The translations under genes were made by a program, and so were the position numbers. Source: an uncultured Endomicrobiia bacterium (lineage in GTDB: Bacteria; Elusimicrobiota; Endomicrobiia; Endomicrobiales; Endomicrobiaceae). Taken from it: DNA of 37,331 nt. Location of the stretch: contig CAJOJJ010000002.1 in assembly GCA_905234925.1 (NCBI GenBank), positions 1-37,331 on the forward strand. The letters are read 5' to 3'. Positions 30,494 to 37,331 of the stretch are shown here, piece after piece. Position 1 is the stretch's first letter, and each line of letters begins with the position of its first letter. The notes beneath the pieces were generated by a model. The model did no database searches, had not been told where the DNA came from, and worked only from the letters and a program-made list of their open reading frames with translations.

Positions 30494-30679
30494 CTACCAA
30501 CTTGACTTTGATACACCCGGAATTTCTCCGTTGTGTGCAAGCTTACGAAAGCATATTCTGCATAAACCGAAATCTCTGTAGTAGCCTCTAGGTCTTCCGC
30601 ACAGGCGACATCTATTCCTGAACCTAGTTGCAAACTTCTGAGGTTTGCGCATTTTTGCTTCTGCTGATGTTGTTGCCAT
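30494..30679 (-). CDS. rpsN: 30S ribosomal protein S14, zinc-binding type
   Basis: [38 protein letters not shown]. Confidence 0.98.
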   Translation of the reverse strand: MATTSAEAKMRKPQKFATRFRNRCRLCGRPRGYYRDFGLCRICFRKLAHNGEIPGVSKSSW

Positions 30680-30761
30680 AAATAGCCCTCTATTTATTTA
30701 TTTTATATTTCACATCGCAAGTTTTATTTTTCTATGCAAATGTTTACGACATTTAAAAATA

Positions 30762-31316
30762 CTATTTTCTCTTCTTGAAAGGCATACCTAAAAAGTCGAG
30801 CAATGCTTTTGCATGTTCGTCTTTTTTAGCGGTAGTAACGATGGTAATATTCATACCTCTTGCCTTATCGGATTTTTCAACATTGATTTCAGGGAAAATA
30901 TACTGTTCGGTAAGACCGATATTGAAATTTCCTCTTCCGTCGAATTTGTTGGGTTCTACTCCTCTGAAGTCTCTGATTCTCGGCATAGCTATGTTCATAA
31001 GCCTGTCCAAGAATTCATACATAATAGCCCCTCTTAAGGTAACCTTTATGCCGATAGGCATACCCTGCCTTATTTTAAAGTTGGAAACTGAAGCTTTTGC
31101 TCTGCAGGTAACGGGTTTCTGCCCGGTAATTGCTGCAAGTTCAGCCGTTGCAATTTCCAAAACTTTTACGTTTTCTTTTGCTTCGGAAAGCCCGATATTT
31201 ACGACAACTTTTGAAAGTTTCGGAACTTCGTTGGCATTCTTGAAACCGAACTCTTTTTCCAAAGCCGGTATCACATTTTTTACATACAATTCTTTTAATC
31301 TGGGTACTTGATTCAT
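30762..31316 (-). CDS. rplE: 50S ribosomal protein L5
   Basis: [42 protein letters not shown]. Confidence 0.98.
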   Translation of the reverse strand: MNQVPRLKELYVKNVIPALEKEFGFKNANEVPKLSKVVVNIGLSEAKENVKVLEIATAELAAITGQKPVTCRAKASVSNFKIRQGMPIGIKVTLRGAIMYEFLDRLMNIAMPRIRDFRGVEPNKFDGRGNFNIGLTEQYIFPEINVEKSDKARGMNITIVTTAKKDEHAKALLDFLGMPFKKRK

Positions 31317-31338
31317 AATTTATTATCTTCCCTTATAA

Positions 31339-31650
31339 CTAAACTATTATTTCTCCGCATTTTCTGCAAACTCTGACTTTCTTTCCGTCGGACAATTTAT
31401 CGAATTTAGGTCTGTTGGGTTTGTTGCATTTGGGACATACCAACATAACGTTCGATATGGAAAGAGGCGACTCTTTTTCTTTTATTCCGCCCGGATCGGT
31501 CTGAGTAGGTTTCGTGTGTCTTTTAACAAAGTTAACTTTAGCAACTATAACTTTCCCTTTCTCGGCGTCAACTTTTAAAACTTCGCCCTCTTTTCCTTTA
31601 TCTTTTCCTGCTAAAACTACAACTTTATCTTTTTTCTTAATGTTAAGCAT
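31339..31650 (-). CDS. rplX: 50S ribosomal protein L24
   Basis: KKKDKVVVLAGKDKGKEGEVLKV; C-terminal CPKCN/CRKCG pair. Confidence 0.98.
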   Translation of the reverse strand: MLNIKKKDKVVVLAGKDKGKEGEVLKVDAEKGKVIVAKVNFVKRHTKPTQTDPGGIKEKESPLSISNVMLVCPKCNKPNRPKFDKLSDGKKVRVCRKCGEIIV

Positions 31651-31676
31651 ATTTTCTATCCTGTTAAAAACTTATG

Positions 31677-32045
31677 TTATATTACTTCCGGTGCAAGAGA
31701 GATAATTTTAAGATAATTTGCTTCTCTCAATTCTCTTGCGATAGGTCCGAAAATACGAGTTCCTTTCGGTTCTCCTTCATCATTGATGATAACTGCTGCG
31801 TTGTCGTCAAATCTGATATATGTTCCGTCTTCTCTGCGGTATTCTTTGGCCGTTCTGACGATAACCACCTTAACAACATCGCCTTTCTTGATGTTTGCAT
31901 GAGGTATTGCATCCTGAACAGAAGCCATTACAACATCGCCAAGACCTGCATATCTTCTTTTCAAACCTTTCATAACTCTGAAGCAGCGAACTTTCTTTGC
32001 TCCGGAATTATCTGCTACATTTAAAATTGTTCTTTCTTGAATCAT
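31677..32045 (-). CDS. rplN: 50S ribosomal protein L14
   Basis: [24 protein letters not shown]. Confidence 0.98.
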   Translation of the reverse strand: MIQERTILNVADNSGAKKVRCFRVMKGLKRRYAGLGDVVMASVQDAIPHANIKKGDVVKVVIVRTAKEYRREDGTYIRFDDNAAVIINDEGEPKGTRIFGPIARELREANYLKIISLAPEVI

Positions 32046-32055
32046 TGTCTTTTCC

Positions 32056-32313
32056 TTATGCTTTGTTTACAACTGATGTCAAAATCCATCTTTTCGTTTT
32101 TGACATAGGTCTTGATTCCATTATTGAAACCAAATCGCCCATTTTAGACTCATTTTTCTCGTCGTGAACCGAGAATTTCGATTTAACTCTTATTATTCTG
32201 CCGTATAACGGGTGCTTGATTGTTCTTTCAACAGCAACAATTCTTGTTTTAGAAGACTTATCGCTGACTACAACGCCCTGCATTATTTTTCTTTTTGCAC
32301 GTTCTTCTGCCAT
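32056..32313 (-). CDS. rpsQ: 30S ribosomal protein S17
   Basis: [34 protein letters not shown]. Confidence 0.97.
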   Translation of the reverse strand: MAEERAKRKIMQGVVVSDKSSKTRIVAVERTIKHPLYGRIIRVKSKFSVHDEKNESKMGDLVSIMESRPMSKTKRWILTSVVNKA

Positions 32314-32330
32314 TGTTCCTTCCTATTGGG

Positions 32331-32534
32331 TTATTTTCCCTTTTTTTGCTCAGCAAGAAGTGTTTTAACTCTTGCTATGTTTTTTCTCATCTCTCTGATT
32401 TCCAGAGGATTTTTTACCGGAGCTGCCGAATTTCTAAACTTTAACTTGTAGTATTTATCTTCAAGTTCAACAAGCTTAGCATTCAACTCTGCCGATGACA
32501 TACTCTTAATCTCTTGCCAGTTTTTTTGTTTCAT
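32331..32534 (-). CDS. rpmC: 50S ribosomal protein L29
   Basis: LNAKLVELEDKYYKLKFRNSAAPVKNPLEIREMRKNIARVKTLL. Confidence 0.96.
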   Translation of the reverse strand: MKQKNWQEIKSMSSAELNAKLVELEDKYYKLKFRNSAAPVKNPLEIREMRKNIARVKTLLAEQKKGK

Positions 32535-32550
32535 ATTGTCTCTTCCGTTA

Positions 32551-32958
32551 TTATATTTCTTGTCTTACTAAAATTTTGCAATGTATAGGCAACTTATCCG
32601 AAGCAAGCTTAAGTGCTGCTCTTGCATCAGCCTCGGGAATACCTTCCATTTCAAACATTACTCTGCCCGGCTTAACTACAGCTACCCAAAACTGCGGATC
32701 GCCTTTACCTTTACCCATTCTGGTTTCAGCGGGTTTCTTGGTAATGGACTTATCGGGGAATACTCTTATCCAGATTTTTCCGCCTTTCTTGGTGAACTTT
32801 GTTAAAGCTATACGAGCAGCTTCTATCTGGTTACTGTTTAACCAAACAGGCTCAAGAGCTTGAAGTCCGAAAGTACCAAAAGAAAGAGATGTTCCGCCTT
32901 TGGCGTACCCTTTCATTCTTCCTCTTTGAGTCTTTCTATATTTTACTCTCTTTGGCAT
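32551..32958 (-). CDS. rplP: 50S ribosomal protein L16
   Basis: [28 protein letters not shown]; start set at MPKR rather than the ORF-track MLMPKR. Confidence 0.96.
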   Translation of the reverse strand: MPKRVKYRKTQRGRMKGYAKGGTSLSFGTFGLQALEPVWLNSNQIEAARIALTKFTKKGGKIWIRVFPDKSITKKPAETRMGKGKGDPQFWVAVVKPGRVMFEMEGIPEADARAALKLASDKLPIHCKILVRQEI

Positions 32959-32979
32959 CAACATATATTTTGTCCTTCC

Positions 32980-33696
32980 TTACTTATTATCTGTAGCAGC
33001 CTGAGATGCTGCACCTACTTCGTCAACATTTTCAACAAGTTTCGCTTCTTCCAAAAGTTCTTTTGCTGTTTTCTGAAAATGTTCTTTTTTGAATATCCAA
33101 ACCTTAATACCGATTTTTCCCATAGTTGTGTTAGCTTCGGAAAAACCGTAATCAATTTCTGCTCTAAATGTCTGAAGAGGAACTCTTCCTTCTTTCAACC
33201 ATTCGGTTCTTGCAATTTCGGCACCGCCGAGTCTTCCGGAACACATAACTTTTATTCCCTGTGCTCCTGCAGCCATTGCCTTTTCTATAACTTTTTTCAT
33301 TGCTCTTCTGAAAGCAACCTGTTTTTCAAGCTGATATGCAATACCGTCTGCAGCAAGCTGAGCATCAATTTCGGCTCTTTTGATTTCCATAACGTTAACA
33401 AAAGCTTTTCTGCCCGTCATCTGCTCAACTTCGGTTCTGATATTTTCTATACCCTGTCCGCCCTTACCGATAACGATACCGGGTCTGGAAGTATAGATGT
33501 TTACTCTGATATACTTTCCTGCTCTTTCAAGACCGATTTTTGATACGGAAGCCATTTTCAATTTTTCTTTCAAATAGCCTCTTATTCTATAATCTTCCTC
33601 GATAAAGTCAGGCATTTCTTTTAGATTAAACCACTTGGAATCCCAATCCTTGATGTAGCCTACTCTAACACTCTTAGGATGAATTTTATGACCCAT
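32980..33696 (-). CDS. rpsC: 30S ribosomal protein S3
   Basis: MGHKIHPKSVRVGYIKDWDSKWF. Confidence 0.98.
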   Translation of the reverse strand: MGHKIHPKSVRVGYIKDWDSKWFNLKEMPDFIEEDYRIRGYLKEKLKMASVSKIGLERAGKYIRVNIYTSRPGIVIGKGGQGIENIRTEVEQMTGRKAFVNVMEIKRAEIDAQLAADGIAYQLEKQVAFRRAMKKVIEKAMAAGAQGIKVMCSGRLGGAEIARTEWLKEGRVPLQTFRAEIDYGFSEANTTMGKIGIKVWIFKKEHFQKTAKELLEEAKLVENVDEVGAASQAATDNK

Positions 33697-33733
33697 AAAT
33701 TTCTTACCTTTTTACACTTAAATTTTTAATTTC

Positions 33734-34210
33734 TTATTCAGCTGCTTTTTCTTCAGCTTTTTTTGCAGTCTTTTTAGGAGCTGCTTTTCTTGTTTTCTTT
33801 GCAGCCGTTCCTTCGGTTGCTGCTGCCGCTGCGGGAGCTGCAACTTTCTTTGCCGTTTTTTTCTTTTTCTTTTCTGGAACGACACCTTCATCGGTAACGA
33901 TTATCGTCAGATGAGATGTTTTTCTCTTATAAGGAAGACCTCTTCCCATAGGGCCCGGTCTCATTCTTTTCAAAGTGGGACCTTGTCCTACCCAAGCTTC
34001 CTTAACTTTAAGCCCGGAAAAGTCGTTCAGTCTGCCGGAATTTGCAACCGCACTCTTTAAAACTTTTTCTACAAGTTCCGTCGAGTTTTTAGGTAAGAAA
34101 GAAAGAATTTCAAATGCTTTCTCCACTCTCTGGTTTCTTATAACGGTTAAAACTTGATTGACTTTTCTTGGAGCATATCTTACAAATTTTGCTATTGCTC
34201 TTGCTTCCAT
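33734..34210 (-). CDS. rplV: 50S ribosomal protein L22 with Ala/Lys-rich C-terminal extension
   Basis: MEARAIAKFVRYAPRKVNQVLTVIR; HLTIIV followed by KKKKKTAKKVAAPAAAAATEGTAAKKTRKAAPKK tail. Confidence 0.97.
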   Translation of the reverse strand: MEARAIAKFVRYAPRKVNQVLTVIRNQRVEKAFEILSFLPKNSTELVEKVLKSAVANSGRLNDFSGLKVKEAWVGQGPTLKRMRPGPMGRGLPYKRKTSHLTIIVTDEGVVPEKKKKKTAKKVAAPAAAAATEGTAAKKTRKAAPKKTAKKAEEKAAE

Positions 34211-34276
34211 CTTTTTTCTCTCTCTTTTTTCGCTTAAATTTTAGAAACTTATTTTACGTATTAATAATATTTGATA

Positions 34277-34561
34277 TTATGTTAACGAAGTTTCCTGCTT
34301 AGTCATTCCGCCGTGACCTTTAAAAATTCTGGTAGGTGCGAATTCGCCAAGCTTGTGACCAACCATTTGTTCCGATATGAATACCGGAAGAAACTTTTTG
34401 CCGTTATGTATTGCCAACGTATGTCCTACGAAATCGGGGGTAATAACCGAAGCTCTTGCCCAAGTTTTAATTATCTTTTTTTCGCCGGACTTATTAAGCT
34501 GCTGCATTTTATTTAAAAGTTTAGCATCTACATAAGGTCCTTTTTTTATTGACCTACTCAT
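34277..34561 (-). CDS. rpsS: 30S ribosomal protein S19
   Basis: [19 protein letters not shown]. Confidence 0.98.
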   Translation of the reverse strand: MSRSIKKGPYVDAKLLNKMQQLNKSGEKKIIKTWARASVITPDFVGHTLAIHNGKKFLPVFISEQMVGHKLGEFAPTRIFKGHGGMTKQETSLT

Positions 34562-34581
34562 TTGCTGCTCCTGTTTAAAAA

Positions 34582-35415
34582 TTACTTCTTAGCCTTATTT
34601 CTGTGGCTTACTATCATCCAATCCCAAACTTTCTTTGGTCTTGTTTTGAAACCCTTTGCCGGTTGATTCCATGGACTGCGAGGCTGATTGTTGCCTTTCG
34701 ATCTTCCTCTACCGCCGCCATGAGGATGGTCAACGGAGTTCATGGCAGTACCACGCACATGAGGTTTCTTACCGAAGTGGCGATGTCTTCCGGCTGAACC
34801 TATCGAAACGTTTTCGTGTTCGATATTTCCAACCTGTCCCACTGTTGCATAACACCTAACCAGAACCAGTCTTATTTCTCCGGAAGGCATTCTTACATGA
34901 GCATATTCGTCTTCTTTTGCGAGTAACTGCGCGGAAGAACCTGCTGATCTTACCAGCTGTGCTCCTTTACCCGGAACCAGTTCCAAATTATGTATAAATG
35001 TACCTACGGGCATTGCGGAAAGAGGAAGTGCGTTACCATCTTTTATCTCGGCATCCGGTCCGGACATTACGACATCCCCAACTTTCAATCCCTTAGGTTG
35101 TATTATATATCTTTTTTCACCGTCTTCATACTGTAACAGTGCTATTCTGCTTGATCTGTTAGGATCGTATTCGATAGATATTACTTTTGCGGGTATATTG
35201 ATTTTATCTCTTTTAAAATCAATAATTCTGTAATATCTTTTGTGTTCGCCGCCTCTGAAACGTACCATAACCTGACCGGTATTGTTTCTGCCGCCGGTCT
35301 TCTTTGCGGGAACTATTAAAGATTTTTCAGGTTTGTTTGTAGTGATTTCGGAGAAATCTTCTACGGTAATGAATCTTCTTACGGGTGTGTAAGGTTTAAA
35401 TGTTTTAATTGGCAT
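34582..35415 (-). CDS. rplB: 50S ribosomal protein L2
   Basis: [21 protein letters not shown]; start placed at 35415 (SD AAGGAAAAAGAGT-ATG) instead of the ORF-track start 35466. Confidence 0.96.
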   Translation of the reverse strand: MPIKTFKPYTPVRRFITVEDFSEITTNKPEKSLIVPAKKTGGRNNTGQVMVRFRGGEHKRYYRIIDFKRDKINIPAKVISIEYDPNRSSRIALLQYEDGEKRYIIQPKGLKVGDVVMSGPDAEIKDGNALPLSAMPVGTFIHNLELVPGKGAQLVRSAGSSAQLLAKEDEYAHVRMPSGEIRLVLVRCYATVGQVGNIEHENVSIGSAGRHRHFGKKPHVRGTAMNSVDHPHGGGRGRSKGNNQPRSPWNQPAKGFKTRPKKVWDWMIVSHRNKAKK

Positions 35416-35575
35416 ACTCTTTTTCCTTTTTTTCGGGCGGAAAGGAACTTTATCATTTGCGGACAAGCCCCCTCTCTTTTCTTAAGAAACTTTCAATTTT
35501 CTTACTTCTTAGACTTCTATCTGTTACAATATACTTCTAAGAGATGACCCATATTTTTTGTTTTTATAACAACCA

Positions 35576-35633
35576 TATTTACGGGAAAACGATATCCTTC
35601 ACTTCATTTAGGATGACACCGCACCCGTAAATA
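35576..35633. repeat. Nested palindrome in rplW-rplB spacer
   Basis: TATTTACGGG (35576-35585) / CCCGTAAATA (35624-35633) flanking GATATCCTTC...AGGATGACA. Confidence 0.8.
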
Positions 35634-35650
35634 TTTGTTAATTTTTATTT

Positions 35651-35935
35651 TTAAGCTTCTTCTACTGTTATTTCCTGACCGTCTTTAAGCTTGATTATAG
35701 CTTTCTTCCAGTCGCTCTTTCTGCCTTCGTGCATACCCATTCTTTTCGGTTTTCCGCCGAAGTTTGCAGTATGAACGCTGACAACTTTTACGTTAAACAT
35801 TTCTTCTATTGCCTGTTTAATCTGATACTTGTTAGCATCTTTATCGACAACAAAAGTATATTTATTTTCTTTTTCTTTTGCAACGGCTGCTTTTTCCGTT
35901 ACAATAGGTTTTTTAACAATGTTTCTTATATCCAT
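35651..35935 (-). CDS. rplW: 50S ribosomal protein L23
   Basis: IVKKPIVTEKAAVAKEKENKYTFVVDKDANKYQIKQAIEEMFNVKV. Confidence 0.98.
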   Translation of the reverse strand: MDIRNIVKKPIVTEKAAVAKEKENKYTFVVDKDANKYQIKQAIEEMFNVKVVSVHTANFGGKPKRMGMHEGRKSDWKKAIIKLKDGQEITVEEA

Positions 35936-35946
35936 TTTATTCTCTC

Positions 35947-36567
35947 TTATGCCTGCTTTTGTTTTATACTGTCGATTGCTTCAGGTGTAGTAACAATTTT
36001 GTCTGCCCACATAACTTCATAAGCATTCAAGTTTGCAATCTGTGCAACGACGACATTCTTAATATTTTTTGCTGCCGTTTTTACAACGTCATCATTTTTG
36101 GAAAGAGCTATTATAACTTTTTTTCCATCAATTTTCAAGTTTTTTAAGAATGCTGCAACATTTTTCGTTTTAGCTTCGTCGAACTTAATCAAGTCAACCA
36201 AAACCAAATTGTTCTCTTTTGCCAAATTTGAAAATGCCATACTTAAAGCAATTCTTCTTTTCTGTTTTGACATTTTCTGATAATAATCTCTGGGCTGAGG
36301 TCCGAAAATAATACCGCCCTTTCTCCAAAGAGGAGAATTTTTCTGACCTGCTCTTGCGTTACCTGTTCCTTTCTGTTTCCACGGTTTTGCTCCCGAGAAA
36401 GAAACTTCGCCTCTCGTCTTAGTTGCGTGAGTTCCCGATCTCAAGTTTGCAAGATACCCTGTCGTTATTTCGTGAAGAAGAGCCGTCTTAACTTCGGTAT
36501 TAAAAAATTCCGGAAGTTCATATTTCCCTTTTTCTTTTCCTTCAACATTATAAACTATCGTATCCAT
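35947..36567 (-). CDS. rplD: 50S ribosomal protein L4
   Basis: RSGTHATKTRGEVSFSGAKPWKQKGTGNARAGQKNSPLWRKGGIIFGPQPRDY. Confidence 0.98.
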   Translation of the reverse strand: MDTIVYNVEGKEKGKYELPEFFNTEVKTALLHEITTGYLANLRSGTHATKTRGEVSFSGAKPWKQKGTGNARAGQKNSPLWRKGGIIFGPQPRDYYQKMSKQKRRIALSMAFSNLAKENNLVLVDLIKFDEAKTKNVAAFLKNLKIDGKKVIIALSKNDDVVKTAAKNIKNVVVAQIANLNAYEVMWADKIVTTPEAIDSIKQKQA

Positions 36568-36589
36568 TCTTTTTTACCCTATTACTAAA

Positions 36590-37264
36590 TTATTTTTTCT
36601 TTGCTGCTTTCTTTTCTTCTGCTTGAACAACAGGAACTTTCTTTACCGTGTTATTAACGATAAGCGTACCTTTTTTAACTGAAGGAACGGCTCCTCTTAC
36701 AAGAAGAACATTTTTTTCGGTATCAACATTTACGACGAGAAGTTTCTGTACCGTTACAACTTCCTGTCCCAAATGTCCGGACATTCTCATACCTTTAAAA
36801 AGTTTCTGAGGTCCCTGTCCGCCCGAAGAGCCTCTTGCTCTCATTCTGTCGGATTGACCTCTGGTTCTGGGCTGCATACCGAAGTTATGTCTTTTAATAA
36901 CACCGGCAAAACCTTTACCTTTGGAAATCCCGCTTACATCAACATAATCTCCCACCTTGAAAATATCGGCTTTAATTTCCTGTCCGACGGTCAAACCCGA
37001 AACGTCGTCAAGTCTGAACTCTCTCAAAACTTTTTTGGGAGCTATATTATTTTTCTTAAGATGTCCGAGTTCGGCTTTTGTAAGTTTCTTTTCTTCAACA
37101 TCTTTAAAACCTAACTGAACGGCATTATATCCGTCAGTTTCAACGGTCTTTATAGCAGTAACAACACACGGTCCTGCTTCTATTACCGTTACAGGCACAA
37201 GTTTGCCTTTTTCATCAAAAACCTGTGTCATACCTATCTTTGAACCAATTATAGACTTTAACAT
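36590..37264 (-). CDS. rplC: 50S ribosomal protein L3
   Basis: [31 protein letters not shown]...[24 protein letters not shown]. Confidence 0.98.
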   Translation of the reverse strand: MLKSIIGSKIGMTQVFDEKGKLVPVTVIEAGPCVVTAIKTVETDGYNAVQLGFKDVEEKKLTKAELGHLKKNNIAPKKVLREFRLDDVSGLTVGQEIKADIFKVGDYVDVSGISKGKGFAGVIKRHNFGMQPRTRGQSDRMRARGSSGGQGPQKLFKGMRMSGHLGQEVVTVQKLLVVNVDTEKNVLLVRGAVPSVKKGTLIVNNTVKKVPVVQAEEKKAAKKK

Positions 37265-37331
37265 ATTTTCTCTCTACTTTGTATTATTTAACGACGAAGA
37301 TTGGAGGATTTGAAGATTTGAAGATTGGAAG

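Noticed and set aside
30775-31311. 178-aa ORF (+) antisense to rplE, and 227-aa ORF (+) 32860..33543 antisense to rplP/rpsC
   Set aside because: Long but exactly opposite conserved ribosomal-protein genes; no protein-like features of their own.

Overview
Work is by eye from the sequence and the supplied ORF track; no searches or folding programs were run. Nearly all genes are on the minus strand. In minus-strand transcription order the window contains: (i) a ribosomal-protein S10/spc-type operon (rplC-rplD-rplW-rplB-rpsS-rplV-rpsC-rplP-rpmC-rpsQ-rplN-rplX-rplE-rpsN-rpsH-rplF-rplR-rpsE-rplO-secY, 37264 to 26583) with a terminator just after secY; (ii) a DUF1016/YhcG-like PDDEXK nuclease; (iii) cell-wall genes (VanX-like D-Ala-D-Ala dipeptidase, YkuD L,D-transpeptidase, class A PBP); (iv) a U32 peptidase and a type IV pilin-like protein; (v) an HD-domain protein; (vi) an operon CpXC protein / small membrane protein / TolC / MFP / RND / RND; (vii) a complete rRNA operon 16S-tRNA-Ile(GAT)-tRNA-Ala(TGC)-23S-5S; (viii) a small membrane protein and the N-terminal part of a secreted protein running off the left edge. 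Protein style (pilin, rRNA, secreted protein) suggests Elusimicrobiota, but this is inference. Most unusual signals are in intergenic DNA: four tandem near-consensus promoters upstream of 16S with UP-like inverted repeats and covarying +1 hairpins; a 107-nt nested, unannotated stem structure next to a terminator after secY (26396-26502); a family of 'GAT-arm...arm'-ATGAC' palindromes with covarying arms, which also encodes the leader of the pilin; a covarying GCTGAG hairpin element; and several families of 7-9-nt degenerate tandem repeats, some inside the ribosomal-protein operon.
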